A stretch of DNA of 64,000 nucleotides from an uncultured Pelagibacteraceae bacterium (lineage in GTDB: Bacteria; Pseudomonadota; Alphaproteobacteria; Pelagibacterales; Pelagibacteraceae): contig CACHWJ010000004.1 in assembly GCA_902583635.1 (NCBI GenBank), forward strand, positions 1 through 64,000, written 5' to 3'. Positions 52,564 to 62,259 of this stretch are shown here, piece after piece; position 1 is the stretch's first letter; each line of letters opens with the position of its first letter. Made by a program: the position numbers and the translations under genes. The notes under the pieces were generated by a model, which did not search any database, was not told the origin of the DNA, and saw nothing but the letters and a program-made list of their open reading frames with translations.

Positions 52564-53615
52564 TAATTTTTTTCCACAGATGTTAATTCATATAATCGAC
52601 TAATAGTTCGTTTAAATGATTTTTCTAATAATCTTGATGAAGTAAATTGATCTATATTTTGTTCAGCAGTAACAGCTAAAGGAATATTTTTGTCATATAT
52701 GACATCTATTAAAGTTATAAATCGTTGTTGTTGATTAGAATTAATATCATTAAATTGTGGAATATTATCAAGAGTAACAAATTTGCAATTTTTAATTATC
52801 TCCAAATAATCTTCAGCACCAAGGTTTCGATTACATAGATCATCAAAATTAAATCTAGCTACTCCTTCATAAAAATGTTCTATTTTAAAATCTCTTCCCT
52901 TTACGCTAATTATTTTTGATAAATGATTTTTATCTTTTGTGATAGTTCTAAAAAATTTATTTATTTTAAAATTAGTCTCTTGATTGAGAGGATAAAAATA
53001 TCTTTGTTTTTGATTTTCATTTGATTTTCTATAATCGTCTTCTATTTTGAGCTCAATTTCAACAGAATGTTTCTCCATAATTTTTATAAAAGGTTTAAAC
53101 TGATCTCTTTGAAGTCCATCTTTATAAAGTTCAGAAATTTTTGTATTAGACGTTAAAATAATTTTAATATTTTCTTTAAATATTTGCTCAAATAATTTTC
53201 CTAAAATCATTGCATCAACAATATTGGTAACTTGAAACTCATCAAAATAAATTAATTTAGTTTTAAATTTTAAATCTTTTACAAATTGGTTGATTATATT
53301 TTCCTCATTATTTTCCTTTCTTTCATGTGCAAAATCATGAAATCTTAGCATAAACTCATTGAAGTGCTGTCTTAATTTTTTTTCTTCTACTAAATCAAAA
53401 AAAAAATTTAAGATCATTGTTTTTCCAACACCAACACCTCCATGTAAATAAAAAGCTAGTCTTGAATTATTTTTTGAAAAAAATTTATTTAAAATTGATT
53501 TATTAAAATTTAATTTATAATAACTTTTTAATTCGTCAATAACAGTTAATTGATAAGAATTAATTTCTAAATTATTTTTTTCACAAAAATTTTGGAAAAG
53601 ATTGTCTAAATTCAT
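52563..53615 (-). CDS. zapE: Cell division ATPase ZapE/AFG1 family
   Basis: A 350-residue AAA-type ATPase of the ZapE/AFG1/LACE1 family. Walker A is HGGVGVGKTMILNFFFD (Lys65), Walker B is KLIYFDEFQVTNIVDAM, and sensor-1-like ILTSNTKISELYKDGLQRDQ and later PLAVTAEQNIDQF follow. The family is linked to Z-ring stability or mitochondrial protein turnover. It overlaps the cupin-like gene by four bases and the YjbQ gene by one. Confidence 0.93.
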   Translation of the reverse strand: MNLDNLFQNFCEKNNLEINSYQLTVIDELKSYYKLNFNKSILNKFFSKNNSRLAFYLHGGVGVGKTMILNFFFDLVEEKKLRQHFNEFMLRFHDFAHERKENNEENIINQFVKDLKFKTKLIYFDEFQVTNIVDAMILGKLFEQIFKENIKIILTSNTKISELYKDGLQRDQFKPFIKIMEKHSVEIELKIEDDYRKSNENQKQRYFYPLNQETNFKINKFFRTITKDKNHLSKIISVKGRDFKIEHFYEGVARFNFDDLCNRNLGAEDYLEIIKNCKFVTLDNIPQFNDINSNQQQRFITLIDVIYDKNIPLAVTAEQNIDQFTSSRLLEKSFKRTISRLYELTSVEKN

Positions 53616-54040
53616 TTTTTAGTTTTAAAGTCAATACCATATTCTGATCTTGGTCCTTTACGTAATCCAAATGGACCAGAAATAAATATAGTTAATGGTC
53701 TTGTTCCTGGCTTAAGATCTACTCTATGCAAATTATTTGCTGATCTAAAGCCAATATAACCAGGTGGTCTCCAGAATTTTCCTGTACTCAACGTCTCCCA
53801 ATAACCATCTCTTAAAACTATTGTTATATAAGGAAAAGTGTGATTATGCACACCATCACCGTGATCATCTGCTAGCATTTCATGTATTAATATATTGAAT
53901 GGAAACCACTTTGGTCGATGTCGCATTAAAACATAATACCGATTCATCCAAGGCTTGGCTTCATCAAATTTAGGATGAGAAGGACCCCTGTCTAATACAA
54001 CTTTTTTTCTACCGATCTTTTCTAAAAATTTTAAGATCAT
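53612..54040 (-). CDS. Cupin-like protein of unknown function
   Basis: A 142-residue protein with a beta-barrel look. The candidate metal motif is ADDHGDGVHNHTFPYITIVL (three histidines within about 10 residues), followed by WRPPGYIGFRSANNLHRVDL with another histidine, as in cupin motif 2. A basic end (FGLRKGPRSEYGIDFKTKK) follows. No known member is recognised. It overlaps zapE by four bases (ATGA). Possibly an Fe- or Zn-dependent dioxygenase or an isomerase. Confidence 0.65.
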   Translation of the reverse strand: MILKFLEKIGRKKVVLDRGPSHPKFDEAKPWMNRYYVLMRHRPKWFPFNILIHEMLADDHGDGVHNHTFPYITIVLRDGYWETLSTGKFWRPPGYIGFRSANNLHRVDLKPGTRPLTIFISGPFGLRKGPRSEYGIDFKTKK

Positions 54041-54042
54041 AT

Positions 54043-55341
54043 TTAATTATAGCGGACAATAGATCCATTTCTTATTAAAAATAAATTATTATTATATATA
54101 AATGGCTTAGAAACAAGATTAGAAGAAACTTTTTCTGTTGTAATAATACTACCATTTTGTAAATCAACTACAATCAATTTGCCATCAGAATTGGTTAGAT
54201 ATAAATTTTTATTACCTATCGCAAATCCTATTGGGTAAATATTTTTTCTTTTTTTTTGTTTGTAAATTTTAAAAAGATCGGTCACTCTGATTATATTTCC
54301 TTTATTCTTTTCTATTGCATACAAATAGCCTTCACTAGAAACTGTGAAAATCAAATTTCCAGTTATCACAGGTGTAATATTAGATTTAATATCATTTATC
54401 CAGTTTGTTGTACCTGTTTTTACATCAATTGAATAAAATTCATTTTTGTTATTTGATATAAAAATAGAATTACCATCTGAAACTAATTTTGAAGTTTTAA
54501 AATTATAAGTTTCATTTATAATACTGCTACTTTGCGTCGGTAATTGCCAAATAATCAGACCACTCTCAATATCAACAGCAGTTATATCGCCAATAGAATT
54601 ACTAAATACCACCATATTACCAATTATAATTAATGAATATTTAGAATTTGATATTGTTAAAGAATCTTCAGTTTGTAAGTTCCAACATTCCGACCCATCC
54701 TCTATTTTATAACATCTGAGGGTATTTTTATAATCTATAACAAAAAATTTATTTTTATGTTTTTTAATTTCTGAATTAAAAGGATAGGTATTATTTTTAG
54801 ACCAATTGAGTTCACCAGTATTACTGTTTATAGAATAGTATTTTGCTATGCTGTCACTAATCAAAATACTTTCTCCATGTGAAATGAAATTTAATTTTGG
54901 ATATAATTTTTTTTCAGTTTTAGAATAATGATTTTTTTTCCATATGATTTTTTGATTTTCATTATACTTTAAGATTGATCCTTGTTTATCAAAAAATACA
55001 ATGGTATTTCCAAGAAATAGTGGTTTTAAATTAATTTGATTTAATTCCTCTAGCTTAGAAAATTTATAACTTCCAATTTTTTCAAGTTCTCCTTTGTAAC
55101 TTTGTGAGCCAAAATTATTTTGAGAATCAACAAATTTATTATTTGTTATAATATTTGAAAGATCTATTTTTAAAAGTTGATTAAATTCTTGAACTTCTAT
55201 TGTTTTTTCTTCAAATACTTTTTTTAACTTTGGTTGAGTTGATAACTCTTTATCTTTATCTTTCCATATTCGTGAATTTTCGTTTAATGAACAATTGTTT
55301 ATGAAAATAAGCGCTATAAATAAGATAACTAATCTATTCAC
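54043..55341 (-). CDS. bamB: Outer-membrane assembly lipoprotein BamB-like (PQQ-type propeller)
   Basis: A 432-residue lipoprotein: signal peptide with lipobox INNC (Cys17), then a beta-propeller with PQQ-like repeats recognisable as AVDIESGLIIWQLPTQS, YSIDVKTGTTNWINDIKS, YAIEKNKGNIIRV and VVDLQNGSIITTEKVSS. Such a protein next to a YfgM-like gene is the usual BamB arrangement. It should belong to the BAM complex that folds outer-membrane proteins. It overlaps the YfgM-like gene by eight bases. The der gene, common after bamB, is not found here. Confidence 0.85.
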   Translation of the reverse strand: MNRLVILFIALIFINNCSLNENSRIWKDKDKELSTQPKLKKVFEEKTIEVQEFNQLLKIDLSNIITNNKFVDSQNNFGSQSYKGELEKIGSYKFSKLEELNQINLKPLFLGNTIVFFDKQGSILKYNENQKIIWKKNHYSKTEKKLYPKLNFISHGESILISDSIAKYYSINSNTGELNWSKNNTYPFNSEIKKHKNKFFVIDYKNTLRCYKIEDGSECWNLQTEDSLTISNSKYSLIIIGNMVVFSNSIGDITAVDIESGLIIWQLPTQSSSIINETYNFKTSKLVSDGNSIFISNNKNEFYSIDVKTGTTNWINDIKSNITPVITGNLIFTVSSEGYLYAIEKNKGNIIRVTDLFKIYKQKKRKNIYPIGFAIGNKNLYLTNSDGKLIVVDLQNGSIITTEKVSSNLVSKPFIYNNNLFLIRNGSIVRYN

Positions 55342-55939
55342 TCAAATCTCTATTCAATCTTTTGTCTGCTTGTAACCTTATATCTGGATTGGGGTTTTCT
55401 AAACCGATTATTTGATCGAAAAACTCTTTTGCCTTCTGATTTTGATCCTTAGCATAAAAATACTCAGCCATTAGGTATAAGGCATGTGATTTCCAAACAC
55501 TTTTTGAATTAATTAATGGACTTAGTAAATTTAACAAATCGCCCTCTGACGATTGATCGGCATTAAAAAGAGCTTTTTTGTAAATCACTAAGTTTTTGAT
55601 TTCATCATCTAAAGATGTTTGGTCAATCAAAATATCAAATAACTCATTTATCTGCTTTTGATCTGTAATAAGTACATTATCAATTATAAAATAAAGTGAC
55701 AAAGGAGAATAAGTTGGATCCTTTTCATTTATTATTTCAATTAGCTTAGTGGTAGTTTTTTCTTTATTATTTTCTGAATATTCAATTGTTACTAAATTAA
55801 AAGTATCTGAAACTCCTTGCTTTTTATTTATTTGATATTTATCAAAACTATAAACACCAACAATTCCTACCAACAAAATTATAATTCCAAAAATTAATTT
55901 ATTTTTATTACTTATAAAAAAAATTTTTAATTTTTTCAT
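55334..55939 (-). CDS. YfgM-like membrane-anchored TPR-type protein
   Basis: A 201-residue inner-membrane protein with one TM helix (LIFGIIILLVGIVGVYSFDK, about residues 15-34) and a periplasmic helical, TPR-like domain (YLMAEYFYAKDQNQKAKEFF and QIIGLENPNPDIRLQADKRL). It has the length and layout of YfgM/DUF2133 proteins, which link periplasmic chaperones to the translocon. Its end overlaps the BamB-like gene by eight bases, which supports the call. Confidence 0.8.
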   Translation of the reverse strand: MKKLKIFFISNKNKLIFGIIILLVGIVGVYSFDKYQINKKQGVSDTFNLVTIEYSENNKEKTTTKLIEIINEKDPTYSPLSLYFIIDNVLITDQKQINELFDILIDQTSLDDEIKNLVIYKKALFNADQSSEGDLLNLLSPLINSKSVWKSHALYLMAEYFYAKDQNQKAKEFFDQIIGLENPNPDIRLQADKRLNRDLSE

Positions 55940-55981
55940 TTCTAGTTTTCGTATTTATAATTGATACGTCTTCATCCATAA

Positions 55982-58651
55982 TTAAATCATATTCCTTAAT
56001 ACATATTGTAATATCCCACCATTTTTATAATACTCCAGCTCATTTTTAGTATCTATTCTACACAAAGTTTTGACTTTCTTCATTTCTCCAGATGCGTATT
56101 TAATTTCTACCATTACTTCGTCAGATGGTTTAATTCCTTTTTCAATATCAATAATACTTATTAATTCTGAACCTATCAAATTCAGATTTTTTCTATTAAC
56201 TTCATTTATAAATTGTAAAGGTAAAACACCCATTCCAATTAAATTAGATCTATGAATTCTTTCAAAACTTTCAGCTAATACTGCTTTAACTCCTAATAAT
56301 TTTGTTCCTTTGGCAGCCCAATCTCTTGAGGAACCAGTTCCATATTCTTTACCACCTATTACAATTAAATCAGTACCTCTTTTTTTATATTCCTCTACCG
56401 CATCATAAACAGATAAAACTTTTCCTTCAGGATATAATTTTGTAAATCCACCTTCAGTTCCTGGAGCCATTTCATTTCTTATTCTGATATTAGCAAAAGT
56501 TCCCCTCATCATTACTTCATGGTTTCCTCTTCTTGATCCATATGAATTATAATCTTTTGGTAAAATCTGATGCTTCATGAAATACTCACCTGTTGGACTA
56601 TCTTTTTGAATGCTTCCTGCTGGAGAAATGTGATCTGTTGTAACCATATCACCTAATATTAACAAAGGTCTTGCATCTTTTATTTCTTTAAATCCCTCTG
56701 GCTCATCTGGCAATGAGTCAAAAAAAGGTGGTTTTTTTACATACGTTGAGCCTTTGTCCCAATTGTAAATACTGCTGTGATCAGTTTTAATTTTTTGCCA
56801 TTGACTTGGTCCTTCTGAAACATTTGAATATCTATTAATAAACATTTCTGCGTTTAAAGATTGTTTTAAAGTATTTTCAATTTCATCATTTGAAGGCCAT
56901 ATGTCTTTTAAATAAATGTCATTGCCATCTTTATCTTTTCCTAACGAATCTTTGTATAAATCAAATTCCATATGACCAGCCAAGGCATAGGCAACAACTA
57001 AAGGCGGTGATGCTAAATAATTACCTTTGATATGTGGAGAAATTCTTCCTTCAAAGTTTCTATTACCCGACAAAACTGAGACTGCATAAATGTTTTCTTT
57101 TTGAATAGCCTGAACAATATTATCTGCTAATGGACCTGAGTTACCAATGCAAGTAGTGCATCCATAACCTACTAAATTAAAGCCTAATTTATCAAGATAA
57201 GCATTTAGTCCAGCTTTAGCCAAGTAATCTGTAACGACCTGCGACCCTGGCGCTAATGAAGTTTTAACCCATGGCTTGACCTCCAATCCAAACTCTACTG
57301 CTTTTTTAGCTAACAAACCTGCTCCAATTAGAACATTTGGGTTTGATGTATTTGTACAAGAAGTTATTGCTGCAATAAGTATAGATCCATCTTTTATTTC
57401 AAAATCAGAATTTAAAACCTTTGCAACTGATTTTTCTTTTTTATTGGTTGCTTCCTCTAATACTTTTTTAAATGATGTTGGTGCATCTGTTAATAAAACT
57501 TTATCTTGAGGTCTTTTAGGTCCTGAGATAGTTGGTACAATTGAAGACATATCCAAGATAAGTGTATCTGTAAAAACAATATCATTACTTGCCCATAGTC
57601 CCTGTTCTTTTGCATACTTCTCAACAATATCGACTGTGTGCTGATCTCTTCCTGAAAATTTTAAGTATTTTAAAGTCTCATCATCTATAGGGAAAAAACC
57701 ACAAGTTGCTCCATATTCAGGAGCCATATTTGCTATAGTTGCTCTATCGGCAAGAGTTAAGTTTTTTAAACCTTCGCCGTAAAATTCAACAAATTTTCCA
57801 ACAACCCCTTTGTCTCTTAACATCTTAACAACAGTTAAAACTAAGTCTGTTGCAGTAGTTCCTTCGGGCATTTTATTTTTAATTTCAAAACCTATTACTT
57901 CTGGAATTAACATTGATATAGGTTGGCCTAGCATTCCAGCTTCTGCTTCAATACCACCAACACCCCAACCTAAAACTGATAATCCGTTAACCATGGTTGT
58001 ATGACTATCTGTACCAACTAAAGTGTCAGGAAAAAGATAATTCTCACCTTTAAATGACTCTGACCAAACTACTTTAGATAAATATTCTAAGTTTACTTGG
58101 TGACAAATTCCAGTTCCAGGAGGTACTATTCTGAAGTTATTAAAAGCTTGTTGTCCCCACTTTAAAAAAGAATACCTTTCTGCATTTCTTTCAAATTCGA
58201 TATCAACATTTTTCTCAAAAGAATCTTCTTTAGCAGACTGGTCAACTTGAACTGAGTGATCAATTACGAGATCAACTGAAGATAATGGATTAATTGTGTT
58301 GGGATCTTTATTTTTATCTTTAACTGCTTCTCTCATTGCAGCTAAATCTGCAACTGCTGGAATTCCAGTATAATCCTGAAGTAAAACTCTTGCAGGTCGA
58401 TAAGCAATCTCCGTATTTGATTTTTTTGTCTTTAACCAATTTTTAATAGAATCTATCTGATTTTTGTTTACTGATAAATCATCCTCATATCTTAGTAGAT
58501 TCTCCAAGAGAACTTTTAAAGATTTCGGAAGTTTTGATATACCCTCAAGGCCATTTTTTTCAGCCTCCATTAAAGAATAAAAATGATAATCTTTGTTATT
58601 TATTGAAATTTTTTTGAGTGAATTATATGAATTTTTGTTTCCTGGGGTCAT
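55982..58651 (-). CDS. acnA: Aconitate hydratase A
   Basis: An 889-residue aconitase/IRP-type enzyme of the TCA cycle. The [4Fe-4S] cysteines are in AAITSCTNTSNPNVLIGA and in VGYGCTTCIGNSGPL. Other marks are SHTTMVNGLSVLGWGVGGIE and the C-terminal swivelling-domain motif GGKEYGTGSSRDWAAKGTKL. The length is normal for AcnA. A LysE-type gene ends 1 b upstream of its start on the same strand. Confidence 0.97.
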   Translation of the reverse strand: MTPGNKNSYNSLKKISINNKDYHFYSLMEAEKNGLEGISKLPKSLKVLLENLLRYEDDLSVNKNQIDSIKNWLKTKKSNTEIAYRPARVLLQDYTGIPAVADLAAMREAVKDKNKDPNTINPLSSVDLVIDHSVQVDQSAKEDSFEKNVDIEFERNAERYSFLKWGQQAFNNFRIVPPGTGICHQVNLEYLSKVVWSESFKGENYLFPDTLVGTDSHTTMVNGLSVLGWGVGGIEAEAGMLGQPISMLIPEVIGFEIKNKMPEGTTATDLVLTVVKMLRDKGVVGKFVEFYGEGLKNLTLADRATIANMAPEYGATCGFFPIDDETLKYLKFSGRDQHTVDIVEKYAKEQGLWASNDIVFTDTLILDMSSIVPTISGPKRPQDKVLLTDAPTSFKKVLEEATNKKEKSVAKVLNSDFEIKDGSILIAAITSCTNTSNPNVLIGAGLLAKKAVEFGLEVKPWVKTSLAPGSQVVTDYLAKAGLNAYLDKLGFNLVGYGCTTCIGNSGPLADNIVQAIQKENIYAVSVLSGNRNFEGRISPHIKGNYLASPPLVVAYALAGHMEFDLYKDSLGKDKDGNDIYLKDIWPSNDEIENTLKQSLNAEMFINRYSNVSEGPSQWQKIKTDHSSIYNWDKGSTYVKKPPFFDSLPDEPEGFKEIKDARPLLILGDMVTTDHISPAGSIQKDSPTGEYFMKHQILPKDYNSYGSRRGNHEVMMRGTFANIRIRNEMAPGTEGGFTKLYPEGKVLSVYDAVEEYKKRGTDLIVIGGKEYGTGSSRDWAAKGTKLLGVKAVLAESFERIHRSNLIGMGVLPLQFINEVNRKNLNLIGSELISIIDIEKGIKPSDEVMVEIKYASGEMKKVKTLCRIDTKNELEYYKNGGILQYVLRNMI

Positions 58652-58652
58652 G

Positions 58653-59246
58653 TTATAAATAAAAAGTTATTATGCTTAATAAAAGAAGCAGTGACATAAC
58701 ATAATTAAAATAATTAATATATTTCTGATTTGTCGCAAATTTCCTTATAAATTTACCCATAAATGTCCAAAGAGTAATACTGGTTACTGAAACAATCAAA
58801 GCTAAAATAATAATTTGAGTCGTAAAATTTACAAAATTTTCACCAGGATCTAAATAAGTAGAAACAACGATAATTGATGCAATTACCCCCTTTGGATTTA
58901 AAAATTGAAAAATAAATGTGTTTATAAATTTCACAGGATTTTTGTCTTTATTTTCTACATTAGTAGATTTTGAAAATGAAATCTTGTAAGCCAAATAAAT
59001 TAAAAATAGCGTTCCTAAATATTTCAATATTTCTTGGATTAATGGATACAGTTTAAATATGTTGATTAACCCTAATGCAACGCACAACAAAAGAAAAGGG
59101 AAACCCAAAGTAACACCGATTATAAGAGGAATAGTTCTTTTTATTCCAAAATTAAATCCAGAGTAAAATGCTATAAAATTATTTGGTCCAGGAGTAAATG
59201 CAGCTACAATTCCAAATAGAGTGATGGATAAAATTTCTGGATGCAT
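58653..59246 (-). CDS. LysE/RhtB-family amino-acid exporter
   Basis: A 197-residue membrane protein with six predicted helices. The conserved N-terminal motif AAFTPGPNNFIAFYSGFNFG is typical of LysE/RhtB/YeaS, and FINTFIFQFLNPKGVIASII holds the NPK motif of the second half. The exported amino acid is unknown. It sits between the tRNA-binding protein gene and the aconitase gene. Confidence 0.92.
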   Translation of the reverse strand: MHPEILSITLFGIVAAFTPGPNNFIAFYSGFNFGIKRTIPLIIGVTLGFPFLLLCVALGLINIFKLYPLIQEILKYLGTLFLIYLAYKISFSKSTNVENKDKNPVKFINTFIFQFLNPKGVIASIIVVSTYLDPGENFVNFTTQIIILALIVSVTSITLWTFMGKFIRKFATNQKYINYFNYVMSLLLLLSIITFYL

Positions 59247-59249
59247 TTT

Positions 59250-59591
59250 CTATGCTATAGAAAGTCCATTCTCAGATTTTTGAGATGGGTGGACTAATAT
59301 TACTTTTCCTTCTTTATCGATTGATCCAAGAATTAATACCTGAGAGACTACTCCAGCAATATTTTTTTCTGGAAAATTACAAACTCCAATAACTTGTTTT
59401 CCTTTTAAATTTTCCTCATTATAATAATGAGTTATCTGAGCTGAAGATTGTTTAATTCCAATTTCATCACCAAAATCAACCTTAACAACTAATGATGGTT
59501 TTCTTGCTTTTTCATTTTTCTGAACTGAAATTACTGTTCCAACTCTAATATCAACTTTATCAAAAGTGTCGTAGGTTATTTGTTCTTTCAT
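59250..59591 (-). CDS. csaA: tRNA-binding OB-fold protein, CsaA-like
   Basis: A 113-residue stand-alone EMAP/tRNA-binding domain. Marks are DIRVGTVISVQKNEKARKPS, VKVDFGDEIGIKQSSAQIT and GKQVIGVCNFPEKNIAGVVS, with SEVLVLG-like region SQVLILGS. The B. subtilis relative CsaA acts as a secretion-linked chaperone; in this genus the role is unproven. It is divergent from the M20 deacylase gene, 27 b apart. Confidence 0.93.
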   Translation of the reverse strand: MKEQITYDTFDKVDIRVGTVISVQKNEKARKPSLVVKVDFGDEIGIKQSSAQITHYYNEENLKGKQVIGVCNFPEKNIAGVVSQVLILGSIDKEGKVILVHPSQKSENGLSIA

Positions 59592-59618
59592 ATAATTAAT
59601 ATATAATGAAATCTAAAT

Positions 59619-60809
59619 ATGAGTACAGAAAATAATTTAAATGTTTTATTTGATAACTCAGTAAAGATTTTAACTGACTTAATAGCCTTTAAAACAATTT
59701 CAGGAGAAGACAACAATTCTCTAATTGATTACTGTGATAATATATTGAAAAAATATGGTGCCACTTCTTTTAGAACTTTTGATGAAGATAAAAAAAGAGT
59801 TAATTTATTTGCAACAATAAAATCTAAAAAAACAAGTGATAAAAAACCTATAATTTTATCTGGACATACAGATGTAGTGCCAGTTTCAAAAGGTTGGTCC
59901 ACAGATCCATTTAAGGCAACTATAAAAGGAGACAAACTTTATGGGAGAGGGTCATGTGACATGAAAGGGTTTATTGCGTGCACATTAGCTTTTGCACCAA
60001 TTTATTCAAAAGCTAACCTTGATAGAGATATTCATTTTTCTTTCACTTTTGATGAAGAAACTGCATGCCAAGGAGCCCCCATTCTCATAAAGGAATTAAA
60101 AAAAAGAGAAATTAAAGATGGAATTTGCATTGTTGGTGAACCTACAAATATGAAAATTATTGATGCTCACAAAGGGTGTTACGAATACACCACTTATTTT
60201 AAAGGTTTAGCAGGTCATAGTTCAACTCCACATAAAGGTGTAAGTGCTGTTGAATATGCTTCGAGATACGTAAATAAATTAATTGAATTAAGGAGTAAAC
60301 TTAAAGATAGAGCCCCAAAAGACTCTATATTTGATCCTCCTCATTCAACGCTTTCAATAGGGGGAATTTTTGGTGGAATTGCTCACAACGTGATTGCAGA
60401 TAAATGTCATGTAAATTGGGAAACAAGACCAGTAGTTAAAGAAGATGCAGTATTTTTAAACCAGGAATTAGATAAATATGTAACTGAAGTTTTATTACCA
60501 GAAATGAAAAAAGTTTTTTCTAACTCTTCTATTGAAAAAAAAGTTATTGGAGAAATAATTGGATTTGATCGTAAAGATAAATCTGATGCTTGTGAATTAA
60601 TTTCAAGTTTAACAGGCGATAACTCAAGACAGGTTGTTTCTTTTGGAACTGAGGCAGGTTTGTTTCAAGAAATAGGAATTAGTACAGTTGTTTGTGGACC
60701 AGGCTCTATTGAACAAGCACACAAAATTGATGAATTTATAATATTGGATGAATTAAAAAAGTGTTTGAAATTACTTGATGGAATTAAAGAAAAATCCTCT
60801 TTAAATTAA
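59619..60809 (+). CDS. argE: M20-family deacylase, acetylornithine deacetylase-like
   Basis: A 396-residue di-zinc amidohydrolase. Metal ligands are in LSGHTDVVPVSKGW and GRGSCDMKGFIACTLAF; the general base is in FTFDEETACQGAP and the partner Glu in CIVGEPTNMKIID; the dimerisation domain begins GHSSTPHKGVSAV. The late metal His is in GPGSIEQAHKIDEFI. ArgE (ornithine from N-acetylornithine) is the best fit; other M20 acyl-amino-acid substrates remain possible. It overlaps the convergent aldehyde dehydrogenase gene by four bases. Confidence 0.9.
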   Translation: MSTENNLNVLFDNSVKILTDLIAFKTISGEDNNSLIDYCDNILKKYGATSFRTFDEDKKRVNLFATIKSKKTSDKKPIILSGHTDVVPVSKGWSTDPFKATIKGDKLYGRGSCDMKGFIACTLAFAPIYSKANLDRDIHFSFTFDEETACQGAPILIKELKKREIKDGICIVGEPTNMKIIDAHKGCYEYTTYFKGLAGHSSTPHKGVSAVEYASRYVNKLIELRSKLKDRAPKDSIFDPPHSTLSIGGIFGGIAHNVIADKCHVNWETRPVVKEDAVFLNQELDKYVTEVLLPEMKKVFSNSSIEKKVIGEIIGFDRKDKSDACELISSLTGDNSRQVVSFGTEAGLFQEIGISTVVCGPGSIEQAHKIDEFIILDELKKCLKLLDGIKEKSSLN

Positions 60810-62239
60810 CTCCAACCACCAACTGATTTTACCTCTAAAAACTCTAGCAAACCCTCTTTACCAGCTTCTCTTCCAATACCAGAATGCTTAAAACCACCAA
60901 AGGGAGCGTCTACTGCAATACCTGCACCATTTACATCAACCATTCCAGATCTTAATTTTCTGGCAAGTCTTCTGATTTTTTCAGGGTCTTTACTTTGAAT
61001 ATAATTCGTTAAACCATAATCAGTATCATTAGCAATTTCTATTGCTTCTTCTTCAGTTTCAAATGGTATTACTGACAAAACTGGCCCAAATATTTCTGTT
61101 CGTGCTATTTCCATTTGATTATTGACGTCTGCAAATACAGTAGGTTTAACATAATAACCCTCATTCATACCATCTGGTTTTCCTGGTCCACCAGCAACTA
61201 ATTTTGCACCATCGTCTATTCCTTTTTGGATTAACGTTTGAATTTTATTAAATTGTGTTTCAGAAATTACAGGTCCAATATGTTCACCCTCTTTTTTTGG
61301 ATCATCCACTTTAAATTCATTTGTGTATTTTTTTAGTCTTTCTATTGCTTCATCATAAATCGATTTTTCAACCAACATCCTTGTTGGAGCATTGCAAGAT
61401 TGACCAGAGTTTCTAAAACATCTTAAGGCGCCTCTTTCAATGGCCTCTGGATCTGCATCTTTAAAGATAATATTTGCTCCCTTGCCACCTAATTCTAAAC
61501 TAACCCTTTTAAAATCTTTTGCTGCATTTTGGGATATTAATGCACCCGCTCTAGTTGATCCTGTAAATGAGATCATATTTACATCTGGATGACTAGTTAA
61601 GGCATCACCAGTTGTTGCACCATCTCCATTTACTAAATTAAACACACCTTTTGGAAATTTTGCTTCATCAATTAGTTCTGCAAGTATCATAGCTGAAAGT
61701 GGCGCTAATTCCGATGGTTTTAAAATCATAGTACAGCCAGATGCTAAAGCTGGAATTACTTTTAATGTGACCTGATTCATAGGCCAGTTCCAAGGAGTAA
61801 TTAAAGCACAAACTCCTTTTGGCTCATATATTAATCTTTGATTTTTCGCATGCTCCCCTAATGGCTTTTCAAATTCAAACTCTTTTAGATATTTTATAAA
61901 AGATTTTGTGTGACTTGCGCCTGTTCCTGTTTGAAGTTTTGATGCAAAATCCTTTGGCGCTCCCATTTCTTGAATAATGGCTTCTGTTATATCGTTCCAT
62001 CTTTTCTTATATAAAGTGTAGAATGTTTCCAATAGAGCAATTCTGTACTCTCTTGTTGAATATCCCCAAGTTTTGAATGCTTCTTTAGCAGAGAGCACTG
62101 CATCATTAACATCATCTTTACCTCCAAGTGAAATTACTGCACAAGCTTTTTCTGACGCTGGATTAATTACTTCAATATCGCTTTTTTTTTTTGGAGCAAC
62201 CCAAGAACCATTTATATAAAAATTTCTTTTTTCTAACAT
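60806..62239 (-). CDS. NAD(P)-dependent aldehyde dehydrogenase
   Basis: A 477-residue ALDH superfamily enzyme. Catalytic Cys282 is in FRNSGQSCNAPTRM and Glu249 in VSLELGGKGANI; the cofactor loop is ISFTGSTRAGALIS. The IVSETQFNKIQTLIQ-like stretch and C-terminal PFGGFKHSGIGREAGKEGL are standard. It is 20 b downstream of an agmatinase-family gene, so 4-guanidinobutyraldehyde or 4-aminobutyraldehyde are candidate substrates, but betaine aldehyde is not excluded. Confidence 0.93.
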   Translation of the reverse strand: MLEKRNFYINGSWVAPKKKSDIEVINPASEKACAVISLGGKDDVNDAVLSAKEAFKTWGYSTREYRIALLETFYTLYKKRWNDITEAIIQEMGAPKDFASKLQTGTGASHTKSFIKYLKEFEFEKPLGEHAKNQRLIYEPKGVCALITPWNWPMNQVTLKVIPALASGCTMILKPSELAPLSAMILAELIDEAKFPKGVFNLVNGDGATTGDALTSHPDVNMISFTGSTRAGALISQNAAKDFKRVSLELGGKGANIIFKDADPEAIERGALRCFRNSGQSCNAPTRMLVEKSIYDEAIERLKKYTNEFKVDDPKKEGEHIGPVISETQFNKIQTLIQKGIDDGAKLVAGGPGKPDGMNEGYYVKPTVFADVNNQMEIARTEIFGPVLSVIPFETEEEAIEIANDTDYGLTNYIQSKDPEKIRRLARKLRSGMVDVNGAGIAVDAPFGGFKHSGIGREAGKEGLLEFLEVKSVGGWS

Positions 62240-62259
62240 ATGAGAAAACTATCCTCTCT